From contig QGHH01000006.1 of assembly GCA_003640645.1 (NCBI GenBank), positions 62,001 through 126,000 on the forward strand: a DNA stretch of 64,000 nucleotides, given 5' to 3'. The notes under the pieces are model-generated. The model did not search any database and was not told the origin of the DNA. It worked only from the letters and a program-made list of their open reading frames with translations. Made by a program: the position numbers and the translations under genes. Below, one piece after another: positions 16,544 to 25,862 of this stretch. This DNA comes from Fredinandcohnia aciditolerans. Lineage in GTDB: Bacteria > Bacillota > Bacilli > Bacillales > Bacillaceae_L. Within the stretch, counting starts at the first letter, position 1. The number at the start of each line of letters is the position of its first letter.

Positions 16544-18046
16544 TCATGTCTCATGTTTTTCAGTCAGGTCGTTAAAGAGACCAACATAATATTTAACCTC
16601 ACCAGCTTCATTTTTCACTTCACTAATGGTCAGCCATTCTCGATAAAGCTCTTTGTTTTTTCGTCGATTCCAAATCTCTCCCTGCCAGAATCCCTTCGAG
16701 CGAATTGAATCCCACATTTGTTCATAAAACGCTGCATCATGCTTTCCTGAACGGAGAATACTTGGCGATTTTCCGATTGCTTCGTTCGGTTCGAAACCGG
16801 TAACTGTTGTGAATGCATGGTTAACTTTTTGAATAATACCTTTCGGATTCGTAACCATCATTCCTTGAGCAACATTCTCGATAAGCTTTGCCTCAAGTTG
16901 AATTCTTTCCGTATAGAACATCCACACAACGAATACTGAGCTTAATAGTGCAAACATCGCGAGCGACATAAACCCGATCGCATAGTGTCCCGTCATACCA
17001 AACACAATTGAGAGAACAATTGGTGGGAAGAAACCACCTAATCCTCCCATCGCGGACACAATTCCGTTAACAATCCCAGCTTGCTTCGAAAAGTAATAGG
17101 GGACGAGCTTGAAGATTGTTCCATTCCCAATTCCCGCAAATATAGAAATCAATAAACAGCCTATAGTGTATAAAACAATATCCGGTGTAAACGCCAAGAG
17201 CACGCCTGCGAACGTAATCACATTAAAAACAATAAACAAAATGAGATACGGATTAAACTTATCACCAAGCCAACCCCCAACTGGTCTTAAAAGGGTAGCG
17301 AGTGTAATAAACCCAGCGGTCCGTAATCCTGCGTCGACCGAGGTTAAACCAAAATGAGTGACTAAAAAGTTCGGTAAATACACAGTAAACGCAACAAAAG
17401 AGCCAAAGGTTACAAAATAAAATAAGCTGATGAACCAAAGCTTTTCATTTTTATAAACGCTTTTTATCTGTTCACTTAATGGTTTATTTACTTTAGGTTC
17501 ATTACGGTCACCTAGTAAAAAGTTTAAAAGTGCAAATAAAATGACGGGTATTAAAAACAAGCGAACCGTACTTTGCCATCCAATGCTTATTGCAAGCGCT
17601 GGTGCTGCAAATGAAGTGATTGCAGTACCAATATTACCCGCACCATAAATCCCATTGACAAATCCATGACGTTCCTTCGGATAGTACTTCGGTAAGGAAG
17701 TAACCCCAATCGAAAACAGGGCTCCCCCAATACCTAGAAGAAGTCCTCCTAGAATCAAATCAAACATAGAATCAGCAATACTGATACAAAAAATAGGAAG
17801 GATTAGGATGACAAATCCAAGGAAAAACAACCATCTGGCCCCAAACTTATTTGTCCAATATCCTAATAGTATTCGCAACAGTGAACCCAAGATGACAGGA
17901 ACGGCCGTAACCATAGCGGTCTGGTTATCGGTTAAAGGTATATCCTGCTTAATGCTCGACATTAAGGAAGAAAGAATCACCCACACCATAAAACCTACAA
18001 CCAAACTTGAGGTTTGAAGTGGCAACTGCAACTTTTGCGTCTTCAT
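16544..18046 (-). CDS. narK: NarK-type nitrate/nitrite transporter with C-terminal PAS domain (copy 1)
   Basis: 500 aa from the ATG at 18044-18046, which has GGAGGAGG 7-10 nt upstream; the longer frame has no such site. Residues about 1-385 form a 12-helix MFS protein of the nitrate/nitrite porter group, with LPKYYPKERHGFVNGIYGAGNIGTA and the GGLGGFFPP helix typical of NarK. Residues about 390-500 are a PAS domain (GMMVTNPKGIIQKVNHAFTTVTGF, then SGKHDAAFYEQMWDSI, then GFWQGEIWNRRKN), which NarK normally lacks. It should lie on the cytoplasmic side. A paralogue with the same architecture is at 37345-38850. Convergent spacing and its own terminator suggest a single-gene unit upstream of nar. 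Confidence 0.92.
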   Translation of the reverse strand: MKTQKLQLPLQTSSLVVGFMVWVILSSLMSSIKQDIPLTDNQTAMVTAVPVILGSLLRILLGYWTNKFGARWLFFLGFVILILPIFCISIADSMFDLILGGLLLGIGGALFSIGVTSLPKYYPKERHGFVNGIYGAGNIGTAITSFAAPALAISIGWQSTVRLFLIPVILFALLNFLLGDRNEPKVNKPLSEQIKSVYKNEKLWFISLFYFVTFGSFVAFTVYLPNFLVTHFGLTSVDAGLRTAGFITLATLLRPVGGWLGDKFNPYLILFIVFNVITFAGVLLAFTPDIVLYTIGCLLISIFAGIGNGTIFKLVPYYFSKQAGIVNGIVSAMGGLGGFFPPIVLSIVFGMTGHYAIGFMSLAMFALLSSVFVVWMFYTERIQLEAKLIENVAQGMMVTNPKGIIQKVNHAFTTVTGFEPNEAIGKSPSILRSGKHDAAFYEQMWDSIRSKGFWQGEIWNRRKNKELYREWLTISEVKNEAGEVKYYVGLFNDLTEKHET

Positions 18047-18141
18047 ACTTTCGTACTCCTCCTCCAAACAATCTATATGTATTTTCCCTAGTTTACGGAA
18101 TTTCAAGAAAATCAAACATACTTTTTTCTCGTGGCTCAGAG

Positions 18142-18212
18142 GTGGGTCAAGGGGACAGGTCCACTGTCCCAGGAAAAAAATGGTGGGTCAAGGAACCTGT
18201 CCCTGTGTCCCA
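18142..18212. repeat. REP-like palindromic element, copy A
   Basis: About 70 bp: GTGGGTCAAGGGGACAGGT...ACCTGTCCCTGTGTCCCAG, with outer inverted arms of about 20 bp, an inner GGGACAG/CTGTCCC hairpin, and a central GGAAAAAAATGGTGGG. Same family as the copies at 21691, 22861, 24414 and 33674. Confidence 0.85.
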
Positions 18213-18296
18213 GATGACAAATGTCATGTAGGTTGATGACATTATCCACTAATTTTGGTGGTCCGTCGGTTTTACAATGATGGTGGAGGTGTTTTT

Positions 18297-19196
18297 ATGG
18301 AATCTATTATTGGAGTAAACCAAGTTAGTAAGTTGTTTAAAAACAAGAAAGCTGTTAATCAGGTTTCCTTTTCGATTCAAAAGGGTGAGGTTGTTGCTAT
18401 TCTAGGGCCAAATGGGGCTGGGAAAACAACAACTATAATGATGATGCTTGGGCTATTGGAGCCAAGTGATGGGAGTGTTCAATTATTTGGGAGTCATCCA
18501 AAGACAAAAGCCGTACGGGAAAAAATCGGAGCATTGCTGCAAGAGGTAAGTGTGATTGATGCACTAAAGGTACGGGAAGTTATCCAGCTTTTTAGAAGTT
18601 ATTATCCACATCCTTTATCATATGAGGAACTAGTTGCTTTTACTGGATTTACAAAGGATGAGTTACAAAAACGTGCCAATAAACTTTCAGGCGGTCAAAA
18701 ACGAAGACTTGGCTTTGCGCTTGCTATGGCAGGTAATCCTGATGTGTTATTTTTTGATGAACCCACTGTAGGAATGGATGTAACCTCAAGAAAACTATTT
18801 TGGAATACAGTGAGTGATTTGAAAGAACGTGGTAAAACGATTCTATTTACAACCCATTATTTACAGGAGGCCGATGATATTGCTGAAAGAGTCATTCTCT
18901 TTCATGAAGGAAAAATAATCGGGGACGGAACCCCCAAAAGTATAAAGGCTAGGTTATTAAAACAGTCTGTTTCTTTTACTCCAATTTCTGCAATAAGCTA
19001 TGAAGTATTAAAAACTCTTCCGCATGTAACGGATCTGTATGAAAAGAATGGTCGGATATTTTTATTAACAGATCATACAGATGGAGTCCTAGCCTCTATT
19101 TTTGCTGAGAAACTTTCCGTTGAAAATATCGAAATTGAACGCGGACGTCTCGAGGATGCGTTCGAACAGCTAGTTGAAAAAAGGGAGGTAATCTAA
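18297..19196 (+). CDS. ABC transporter ATP-binding protein (YvfR-like)
   Basis: 300 codons from the ATG at 18297, which has GGAGGTG 6-7 nt upstream; the frame stays open further up without a ribosome site. Walker A is GPNGAGKTT near residue 39, signature LSGGQKRR near residue 133, Walker B VLFFDEPTVGMD and H-loop TTHYLQEADD follow. A C-terminal extension of about 80 residues is typical of ABC-2 exporters. It energises the permease encoded 2 bp downstream. Together with the following kinase and regulator the order ATPase-permease-kinase-regulator matches the B. subtilis yvfRSTU cluster; the exported substrate is unknown. Confidence 0.88.
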   Translation: MESIIGVNQVSKLFKNKKAVNQVSFSIQKGEVVAILGPNGAGKTTTIMMMLGLLEPSDGSVQLFGSHPKTKAVREKIGALLQEVSVIDALKVREVIQLFRSYYPHPLSYEELVAFTGFTKDELQKRANKLSGGQKRRLGFALAMAGNPDVLFFDEPTVGMDVTSRKLFWNTVSDLKERGKTILFTTHYLQEADDIAERVILFHEGKIIGDGTPKSIKARLLKQSVSFTPISAISYEVLKTLPHVTDLYEKNGRIFLLTDHTDGVLASIFAEKLSVENIEIERGRLEDAFEQLVEKREVI

Positions 19197-19198
19197 AA

Positions 19199-19939
19199 AT
19201 GAACGGTTTTTTGATGCAATGTAAGTTCGAGGTTCTGAGAATTTTCCGTAATCCCTACTATGTATTTTGGTCATTGTTCATGCCAATCGTTTTTTACGTC
19301 GTTTTTACGAGAATTTTCAATTCAGGAATGGACGATCAGCAGTTATGGCAAGCACATTATTTAATGTCAATGGCTGCGTTTAGTGTGATGGGATCCGCTA
19401 TTATGACACTTGGCATCCGGCTCGTTGAGGAAAGAAAACAAGGCTGGTCGATGTTCATGAGAATTACCCCATTATCTGACCAAGCCTATTTCGCTGCGAA
19501 GATGGTCGGTCAAACGGTCATTCATATTTTTTCGATAGTTATTATCTTTACTTCAGGGGCAATGATTAACGGGATCTCACTCACCCTTATTGAGTGGTTA
19601 ATGTGCGGAATGTGGTTATTATTAGGCTCGTTGCCTTTTCTTGCTATAGGGACACTCGTCGGAACGATGAAAAGGGTGGATACAGCCTCTGGCGTCTCGA
19701 ATATGATTTATATGGTTCTTGCACTGTGTGGTGGTATGTGGATGCCGATGGAGATAATGCCTAATTTCGTTCAATCAATCGGAAAATGGCTCCCATCCTA
19801 TCACTTTGGCAGTGGTGCTTGGGAAATTGTCCGGGGTGGTCAACCAGAATGGATTAATTTTACACTTTTGGTTGGGTATCTCCTTCTGTTCATGGTAATA
19901 TCAGGTTATACAAGGAGAAAACAAGAAGTGGCGGTGTAA
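19199..19939 (+). CDS. ABC-2 type transporter permease (YvfS-like)
   Basis: 246 aa membrane protein with about six hydrophobic helices and the ABC-2 C-terminal pattern MWMPMEIMPNFVQSIGKWLPSYHFGSGAW, where the MP.E..P....I...LP signature is clear. GGGAGGT lies 8 nt before the ATG. It partners the ATPase immediately upstream and is followed after 5 bp by the sensor kinase. Probably exports a drug, peptide or lipid; not decidable from sequence. Confidence 0.87.
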   Translation: MNGFLMQCKFEVLRIFRNPYYVFWSLFMPIVFYVVFTRIFNSGMDDQQLWQAHYLMSMAAFSVMGSAIMTLGIRLVEERKQGWSMFMRITPLSDQAYFAAKMVGQTVIHIFSIVIIFTSGAMINGISLTLIEWLMCGMWLLLGSLPFLAIGTLVGTMKRVDTASGVSNMIYMVLALCGGMWMPMEIMPNFVQSIGKWLPSYHFGSGAWEIVRGGQPEWINFTLLVGYLLLFMVISGYTRRKQEVAV

Positions 19940-19944
19940 GCTAA

Positions 19945-21081
19945 ATGCTGCAAAACATAAAAAAGTTTCGGATTTTTCCCGCTAGATACGGATTCTTTCC
20001 TTATATCTTTTTAATTTATCTCGTGATGCCTGCCTACTATGTTTCTTTGGAGCACGGATGGAAACAAGTTGCAGGGATTGGACTGCTGCTATTGTTTCTC
20101 GTAACCTATCGACAACTCTATAACTCTTCCGATAAAAAAACCTATGCATATTGGTTAGTTGTTCAAATTGTTTTGGTTATGATCCTTGCAATCTCTTATA
20201 ATCTTTATAATTTATTCTTAGGTTTTTTTCCGGCTCATTTTATTGGCTGGTATCAAAAAAAAGTTTACTTCTTTCGCGCATTAGGGTTCTTTACACTTTC
20301 AATTATCATTCCACTTCTGATTCATTGGGATTCGTTGATTTTAGAGTCGATGTACTTCTATGGAATTTTTATTATTATTATGATTGTTTCACCATTCGGT
20401 ATCCGCTCAATGAATAGCCGTATGGAGCTCGAAAAAAAACTTGAGGAAGCCAATGAACAAATTGAAGAGCTAGTGAAACGTGAAGAACGGTTAAGGATTG
20501 CAAGAGACCTTCATGATACGTTAGGACACACTCTTTCAATGATCACCCTAAAAAGTCAGCTCGTTCACAAATTGATAAGTAAGGATATTGAAAAAGCGAA
20601 GCTTGAGACAAAAGAGATTGAAAGAACCTCTCGCACTGCTTTGACACAAGTAAGAGAATTAGTATCTGATATGAGGGCGGTCACCATTGCAGAAGAACTA
20701 ATTGAAACCGAGAACATCTTAAAAGCTGCAGGGATTTCTTTTGAATTTGATGGAGATTCAAAACTAGAAGATGTTCCATTACTTACTCAAAATATCCTGA
20801 GTTTGTGCCTGAAAGAAGGTATTACCAACGTTGTCAAACATAGTGATGCAAATAATTGTACTGTACATTTATTGAAAAAACCGGGCGAAATCGAACTTTC
20901 TATCTCTGATAATGGTAAAGGATTAGATGAAAAGACTGCTGACGGTAATGGGTTAACAGGAATAAAGGAGCGTTTACAATTAATCGACGGTTTCGGAGAA
21001 GCTATTTCGCATAATGGAACTAAATTAATTATTACTGTTCCAATAATTGCAAAGGAGAAAAAGGCTGGTGTTGGTTCTTGA
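19945..21081 (+). CDS. Sensor histidine kinase, HisKA_3 type (YvfT-like)
   Basis: 378 aa. Residues 1-155 hold five or six membrane helices with little extracytoplasmic sequence, as in DesK/LiaS-like intramembrane sensors. A coiled-coil linker (residues 158-182) leads to the phosphoacceptor His190 in RIARDLHDTLGH and a C-terminal HATPase with NVVKHS (N box) and DNGKGL and GNGLTGIKERL (G boxes). Its stop overlaps the regulator start. It probably senses stress at the membrane and controls the adjacent ABC exporter. Confidence 0.9.
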   Translation: MLQNIKKFRIFPARYGFFPYIFLIYLVMPAYYVSLEHGWKQVAGIGLLLLFLVTYRQLYNSSDKKTYAYWLVVQIVLVMILAISYNLYNLFLGFFPAHFIGWYQKKVYFFRALGFFTLSIIIPLLIHWDSLILESMYFYGIFIIIMIVSPFGIRSMNSRMELEKKLEEANEQIEELVKREERLRIARDLHDTLGHTLSMITLKSQLVHKLISKDIEKAKLETKEIERTSRTALTQVRELVSDMRAVTIAEELIETENILKAAGISFEFDGDSKLEDVPLLTQNILSLCLKEGITNVVKHSDANNCTVHLLKKPGEIELSISDNGKGLDEKTADGNGLTGIKERLQLIDGFGEAISHNGTKLIITVPIIAKEKKAGVGS

Positions 21082-21680
21082 TTAGAGTAATGATTGCCGA
21101 GGATCAAGGAATGCTTAGAGGAGCTTTAGGGTCTTTACTAGATTTTGAGGATGATATTGAAATTGTTGGGGAAGCATCCAATGGAAAAGAAGCATTGAAG
21201 CTGATTCTATCCCTGAAGCCCGATGTTTGTTTAATGGATATTGAAATGCCTTTTATGAGCGGACTTGAAGTAGCCAAGGAAGCAAAAAACCATTTTTCCA
21301 CATGTAAAATCATGATATTAACCACTTTTGCCCGTCCAGGTTATTTTGAGCAAGCTGTAAAAATTGGCGTACACGGGTATATGCTAAAAGACGGATCCGT
21401 GGATGAGCTTGCGGAATCAATTCGCAGTGTTATGAAAGGTAAACGTGAATTTGCTCCTGAGCTGATTTTCGGTAGCATCAAAGATGACAATCCTTTAACT
21501 GAACGTGAACAGGACGTACTTCGATTGGCATCAGAGGGAAAAACATCAAAAGAAATTTCATCACAATTATTTTTATCAGCTGGAACCGTCCGGAATTATA
21601 TGTCCGAAATCATTAACAAACTTGGCGTAAAAAACCGTACCGAAGCCTGTACCGTTGCAAAAGAAAAAAGATGGATCTAA
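21078..21680 (+). CDS. NarL/FixJ-type response regulator (YvfU-like)
   Basis: 200 aa. The TTG start overlaps the kinase stop (TTGA). The receiver domain has the acidic pair ED at residues 8-9 and the phosphoacceptor Asp54 in CLMDIEMP; Thr in LTTFARPGY and Lys in MLKDGS complete the active site. The C-terminal LuxR helix-turn-helix reads LTEREQDVLRLASEGKTSKEIS...GTVRNYMSEIINKLG. Cognate partner of the preceding kinase; likely activates the exporter operon. Confidence 0.93.
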   Translation: MIRVMIAEDQGMLRGALGSLLDFEDDIEIVGEASNGKEALKLILSLKPDVCLMDIEMPFMSGLEVAKEAKNHFSTCKIMILTTFARPGYFEQAVKIGVHGYMLKDGSVDELAESIRSVMKGKREFAPELIFGSIKDDNPLTEREQDVLRLASEGKTSKEISSQLFLSAGTVRNYMSEIINKLGVKNRTEACTVAKEKRWI

Positions 21681-21690
21681 ATCCTGGTTT

Positions 21691-21759
21691 GGGTCAGAGG
21701 GACAGGTCCCCTGTCCCAGAAAAAAAATGGTGGGACGCGGGACCTGTCCCTGTGTCCCA
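21691..21759. repeat. REP-like palindromic element, copy B
   Basis: GGGTCAGAGGGACAGGTCCC...GGGACCTGTCCCTGTGTCCCA, 69 bp, same layout as copy A. Starts 11 bp after the response-regulator stop, so copies A and B bracket the four-gene cassette. Confidence 0.85.
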
Positions 21760-21774
21760 TAGTCACGAACAAAA

Positions 21775-21835
21775 AAAAGGGACTCTTCCCTACTTTTTAA
21801 ACGTCTTTTTAAAAAGTGAGAGGAGTCCTTTTTTT
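21775..21835. terminator. Bidirectional terminator between convergent genes
   Basis: AAAAAAAGGGACTC ... GAGGAGTCCTTTTTTTT, with an inner ACTTTTTAAA/TTTAAAAAGT stem. A and T tracts on both sides serve the response-regulator unit (+) and the YueI-like gene (-), and it covers the last codons of the latter. Confidence 0.75.
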
Positions 21836-22239
21836 TCGGATTTATTCTCTTGTGATAGTATGGGTTTTCTTTTTTCAGTTATATAAATATCCTCTTTATC
21901 GATGGCATGATCGAATGCAAGTACTAGCCCGAGGTCCGAATTGTATTCCTTGTTCGTGACAAGTGTGTACTCCATGTTGTTTGTATTCGCTAGCTTCACA
22001 TATTTGGATAAAAAACGATAATTCATATGACCATTTAAGTACATATGTACCCCGGTATTTTTTTTACATGCATCCTGAACTTCCTGGAAAACCTTATTTT
22101 CCCTAACCTGTGATTGTGTTAAGGCCAATAATACACGTTCCCTAATGGTTCCAAGAAATTGTTTGCGTTCTTCTGGTTTTATTTCCTTCGTCCCATGTAT
22201 TCCTTGCTGAAGATAGTCATCTACATTCTGCTTCGCCAT
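21790..22239 (-). CDS. YueI-like DUF1694 protein
   Basis: 149 aa soluble protein of the DUF1694 family (B. subtilis YueI). The N-terminus has the family pattern VDDYLQQGIHGTKEIKPEERKQFLGT with RERV and ALT following, and the centre YLNGHMNYRFLSKYVKLA resembles an L30e/L7Ae-like RNA-binding fold. The function is not established. The C-terminus is very basic (SEKKGLLSLFKKTFKK). GGGGAGG lies upstream of the ATG. Single gene ending in the bidirectional terminator. Confidence 0.8.
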   Translation of the reverse strand: MAKQNVDDYLQQGIHGTKEIKPEERKQFLGTIRERVLLALTQSQVRENKVFQEVQDACKKNTGVHMYLNGHMNYRFLSKYVKLANTNNMEYTLVTNKEYNSDLGLVLAFDHAIDKEDIYITEKRKPILSQENKSEKKGLLSLFKKTFKK

Positions 22240-22348
22240 ACCGTCCTCCCCTTTTCGCTCGCCTTTATTATTTCCAATTATAACAATATCTTGCTCCTTT
22301 TATGAGTATTCTGTTCAGCACGTCTTTGTTCATCAGAATATCCAATAA

Positions 22349-22373
22349 AAAAAGAGCATCCACCGATGCCCCA
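22349..22373 (-). terminator. Terminator of the small membrane protein gene
   Basis: On the minus strand GCATC-GGTG-GATGC followed by TCTTTTTTT, just downstream of the stop at 22378. Confidence 0.65.
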
Positions 22374-22377
22374 TTAC

Positions 22378-22719
22378 TTAAAACCATATTAGATAATAGA
22401 GTGCCCCAAAAAGGACTGCCACCATCATTATGAGGACGCCTCTTTTCTTATTTTCCTCCAATAATAAGATACCTGATAAAAACCAACCGCTTGCTAATAA
22501 ATAGGCACCGATATGTTTTACTAAGGCAATATCAGCAATTAGCCCTGAAATAAATAGGAGTATCCCTATGATACGCATGCTTTCTTCCCAGAACTGGTAA
22601 TTTTTTATATCAAAAAATGGATGCCGTTTCTCTTTTTTCGCTTTATTGTATACTTTGATAACATTGAACCCAAATATTCCCCAGATTAAGACTAATATTG
22701 CAATCTCAACAAAATCCAT
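22378..22719 (-). CDS. Small four-helix membrane protein, unknown
   Basis: 113 aa with about four predicted membrane helices (residues 5-22, 46-64, 68-86, 94-112) and a basic loop KAKKEKRHPFF after helix 1. AAGGGAG precedes the ATG by 6-7 nt. I do not recognise a named family. It stands alone between the YueI-like gene and REP copy C, with its own terminator. Confidence 0.7.
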   Translation of the reverse strand: MDFVEIAILVLIWGIFGFNVIKVYNKAKKEKRHPFFDIKNYQFWEESMRIIGILLFISGLIADIALVKHIGAYLLASGWFLSGILLLEENKKRGVLIMMVAVLFGALYYLIWF

Positions 22720-22860
22720 AGGAACTCCCTTCTATTGGTTCGACTATCTCTCCCCACAGTGTTAAAGATTATATATTAATCTATTCTCTCAACTTCCGCA
22801 TAATTCCTTTTCACTGATTCCTAGATGTGGGTAACGGGTGGCCTTTACCTAGAGCCGGGT

Positions 22861-22929
22861 GGGTCACAGGGACAGGTACAGTGTCCCAGGAAAAAAATGG
22901 TGGGTCAAGGGACCTGTCCCTCTGACCCA
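22861..22929. repeat. REP-like palindromic element, copy C
   Basis: GGGTCACAGGGACAGGTACA...GGGACCTGTCCCTCTGACCCA. The right arm is the best inverted match to the left arm in the family. Lies just after the 3' end of dbpA. Confidence 0.85.
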
Positions 22930-22950
22930 AGGAGGTGGAGACAGATATCT

Positions 22951-24387
22951 TTATTTTGCAATATGTACTTTTAGTTGTTTTCCTTTGATGGTTGTTTGCT
23001 TCATTGCTGTAAGAACACGCTCGCCTTTCCCGTTTAAAATATCCACATAGGTTGCATTTTCCTGGATGGTGATGATTCCAATATCATCTGCAGATACTCC
23101 AGGGATTTTAGCAATCGTTCCGACAAAATCGACCACCCGGAGCTTCTTTTTCTTTCCGCCATTAAAATAAAGCTTTAATATATCTTTATTAACTTGCTTT
23201 GCCTTATCTTGTTTAAGTCGTGGCTTAGTGTTCATTTTTTCTACAAAGGCTGCTTTTGCTCGAGCAACATCTTCCTTATTTGGAGATTCGATGTTACGAA
23301 GTACCTCACCGATGTAATCTTCAATTTCTTTTACTAGATTTTCTTCTTGAGGTGTTACGAGAGTTATTGCTTTTCCGGCTTTTCCGGCGCGACCCGTTCT
23401 TCCAATTCGATGAACATACCGTTCTTTATCCTGGGGCACATCGTAACTGATCACAAGCGAAATATCCTCAACATCTATCCCTCTTGCCGCAACATCTGTC
23501 GCTACTAAGTACCGAAACTTACCCTTCTTAAAATCATCCATCACCTTGAAACGCTCTTCTTGAACCATACCACCGTGAATTTTCCCACAAGAATAATTGG
23601 CTCTTGTCAGTTTTCGATACAAATCGTCCACACCCTGCTGTGTTCCGCAAAAAATAATGCAGCTGTCTGGATTTTCAACAATCGTAATGTCCTTTAAAAG
23701 TGAAAGCTTCTCATCTTCATTAATCCTCATTAAATAATGTTCAATCTTTCCTTTTGCAACAATTGGATTGTTAACCTCAATAAATTTTGGCCTTTTCATA
23801 TACTTGGCCGAAAGAGCTTCAACATCTTCAGGTAATGTCGCTGAAAATAACATCGTAACCCGCTCAGTCGGAAGTGCTTGGATAATCGACTCCACTTGTT
23901 CAATGAAGCCCATATTCAACATCTCGTCAGCTTCGTCAATTACTAGAAATTTTATATGATCCACAAAAAGCGTTCCCTTTTGGATATGGTCTAGTACCCT
24001 ACCAGGTGTCCCCACAACTACATGTGTTTTTTGCTTTAGCTCTAACTTTTGTCGTTCATAGGATTGCTTTCCAAATATAGCAGTTGCTTTGATCCGCTTA
24101 AATCGACCAATATGTATAACATCTTCCTTCACCTGTGCGGCAAGCTCTCTCGTTGGCGTTAAAATCAAGGCTTGTGGCTTATTTTCAACCCAATCAACCA
24201 TTTCACAAATTGGAATCGCAAATGCAGCAGTCTTACCACTACCGGTTTGCGATTTTCCAACAATGTCATTTTTCTGCATTGCAACAGGTATCACCTTCGC
24301 TTGAATTTCAGTAGGAACCTGATAACGCAAACCCGAAAGTGCCTTCACAATTTCATCACTTAAATTAAATCTATCAAAACCATTCAT
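22951..24387 (-). CDS. dbpA: DEAD-box RNA helicase DbpA/YxiN
   Basis: 478 aa ATP-dependent RNA helicase acting in 50S ribosome assembly in its characterised homologues (E. coli DbpA, B. subtilis YxiN, 479 aa). Motifs in order: Q motif near residue 22, Walker [11 protein letters not shown] (motif I), PTRELAAQ (Ia), DEAD (II), SAT (III), [10 protein letters not shown] (V), [10 protein letters not shown] (VI). The C-terminal 75 residues ([19 protein letters not shown]..) are the DbpA RNA-binding domain that recognises 23S rRNA hairpin 92. Monocistronic, flanked by REP copies C and D. Confidence 0.95.
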   Translation of the reverse strand: MNGFDRFNLSDEIVKALSGLRYQVPTEIQAKVIPVAMQKNDIVGKSQTGSGKTAAFAIPICEMVDWVENKPQALILTPTRELAAQVKEDVIHIGRFKRIKATAIFGKQSYERQKLELKQKTHVVVGTPGRVLDHIQKGTLFVDHIKFLVIDEADEMLNMGFIEQVESIIQALPTERVTMLFSATLPEDVEALSAKYMKRPKFIEVNNPIVAKGKIEHYLMRINEDEKLSLLKDITIVENPDSCIIFCGTQQGVDDLYRKLTRANYSCGKIHGGMVQEERFKVMDDFKKGKFRYLVATDVAARGIDVEDISLVISYDVPQDKERYVHRIGRTGRAGKAGKAITLVTPQEENLVKEIEDYIGEVLRNIESPNKEDVARAKAAFVEKMNTKPRLKQDKAKQVNKDILKLYFNGGKKKKLRVVDFVGTIAKIPGVSADDIGIITIQENATYVDILNGKGERVLTAMKQTTIKGKQLKVHIAK

Positions 24388-24413
24388 ATCATTACCTCAT
24401 CTATATTTATTAT

Positions 24414-24483
24414 GGGACAGAGGGACAGGTACATTGTCCCAGGAAAAAAATGGTAGAGTGCGGGACCTGTCCCTGTGACCCAG
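24414..24483. repeat. REP-like palindromic element, copy D
   Basis: GGGACAGAGGGACAGGTACA...GGGACCTGTCCCTGTGACCCAG, same design as copies A-C; lies 26 bp upstream of the dbpA start on the other side from copy C. Confidence 0.85.
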
Positions 24484-24500
24484 TCCCCAGTTTTTTCTCG

Positions 24501-24529
24501 TTGACAACTGGATTGGGATGTATTAACTT
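24501..24529 (+). promoter_or_regulatory. Predicted promoter of the MFS exporter gene
   Basis: TTGACA (24501-24506), 17-bp spacer, TAACTT (24524-24529); leader of about 60 nt to the ATG at 24596. Confidence 0.45.
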
Positions 24530-24595
24530 AGTATAGCTAATGTGAAATAGAATTAAAGTTTTTATATAAATATTCATGAAAAAAGAGGTGTATTG

Positions 24596-25789
24596 ATGTC
24601 AGCAGACCAACGTAAAAAAATGATCATTTTGATGATCAATATGTTTATTGCAATAGGAAGTTTTGGGATTATTATTCCCATTTTGCCTGCTTATCTTGAA
24701 TCAATCAATGAGGGCGGAAAGGCAGCTGGCCTTATGATTGCTATTTTTGCTGGTGCGCAGTTTATTTTCTCACCAATCGCAGGTAAATGGACGGACCAAT
24801 ATGGCCGTAGAAAGATGATTATCTATGGTTTATCCGGGTTAACATTGTCCATGTTTATTTTTTATTTTGTAGATTCAATTTGGCTACTATATGCATCACG
24901 CGTTGTTGGTGGAATCGGAGCAGCACTTCTTATTCCAGCTATTTTTGCCTATGTTGCGGATATAACAACGATGGAACAACGTGCAAAAGGAAATAGTTAT
25001 GTTTCCGCAGCTATGTCTCTTGGAATTGTAGTGGGACCTGGTATCGGCGGATTTTTAGCTGACTTTGGATTAAAATTTCCCTTTTTAATTTCCGCATTGG
25101 TTTCACTTGTATCGGTCATTTTTTCGTTTGCGGTACTAAAGGAAAGCCAACAAAAAGAAGAGGGATTTATGCCTGTTGATGATGAAACAATGGCAAAAAA
25201 GTTAGTGCGTTCTGTCCGAATGCCATTTTTCATTCCATTGGTAATAACACTTGTGATGAGCTTCGGATTAATGGCATTTGAATCAGTTATCGGACTTTTC
25301 GTTGATAACCAATATCAAGCCACACCACAAGATATTGCGGTCATGGTAACGTCAACTGGACTTGTCAGTGTTATCGTTCAATTATTCGTTGTAGATCGCA
25401 TGGTAACACGATTTGGAGAAGGTAAAATCTTAAATATTTTTATTTCTGTCGCTGCTTTAGGCTTCCTTCTTTCATTAGTTGCTACTAGTTTTGCGATGTT
25501 TTTTGCTATTTCACTACTCGTTTTCCTAGCTACTTCCATCCTGCGACCTGTGCTTAACACATTAATTTCTAAGCTTGCAGGCAATGAACAAGGATTTGCG
25601 ATGGGAATGAATAACGCATATATGAGTATTGGAAACATATTAGGCCCAACACTTGGCGGATTATTATATGATGTTAATATTATCTATCCATTCATCTTAG
25701 GCCTAATCCTTCTCATTGTCACATTATTCATCACGATCTTGTGGCAAAGAAATTCAAAGTCAAAACCGCAAGTCAAAGCGATGATTTGA
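24596..25789 (+). CDS. MFS drug-efflux-type transporter (DHA1)
   Basis: 397 aa from the ATG at 24596 (GAGGTG 7 nt upstream; a TTG directly before it is the alternative). Twelve membrane helices; motif A GKWTDQYGRRKMI in the loop between helices 2 and 3 and a motif C-like GIVVGPGIGGFLADFG in helix 5 identify a proton-coupled antiporter of the DHA1 group (TetA/NorA/YttB-like). Substrate unknown. Single gene with promoter and a strong terminator; no regulator adjacent. Confidence 0.9.
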   Translation: MSADQRKKMIILMINMFIAIGSFGIIIPILPAYLESINEGGKAAGLMIAIFAGAQFIFSPIAGKWTDQYGRRKMIIYGLSGLTLSMFIFYFVDSIWLLYASRVVGGIGAALLIPAIFAYVADITTMEQRAKGNSYVSAAMSLGIVVGPGIGGFLADFGLKFPFLISALVSLVSVIFSFAVLKESQQKEEGFMPVDDETMAKKLVRSVRMPFFIPLVITLVMSFGLMAFESVIGLFVDNQYQATPQDIAVMVTSTGLVSVIVQLFVVDRMVTRFGEGKILNIFISVAALGFLLSLVATSFAMFFAISLLVFLATSILRPVLNTLISKLAGNEQGFAMGMNNAYMSIGNILGPTLGGLLYDVNIIYPFILGLILLIVTLFITILWQRNSKSKPQVKAMI

Positions 25790-25812
25790 TGGAACAGCGA
25801 CTGTTCAAAAAA

Positions 25813-25837
25813 GGTGACCAAATTCGGTCACCTTTTT
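25813..25837 (+). terminator. Terminator of the MFS gene
   Basis: GGTGACC-AAATTC-GGTCACC followed by TTTTT. Confidence 0.85.
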
Positions 25838-25844
25838 CTATGTT

Positions 25845-25862
25845 TGGACAGGTCAACTGTCC
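25845..25862. repeat. Half-size REP-like hairpin
   Basis: GGACAGGTCAACTGTCC corresponds to the inner hairpin of the 70-bp REP elements, without the outer arms. Touches the tadC stop codon. Confidence 0.55.
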
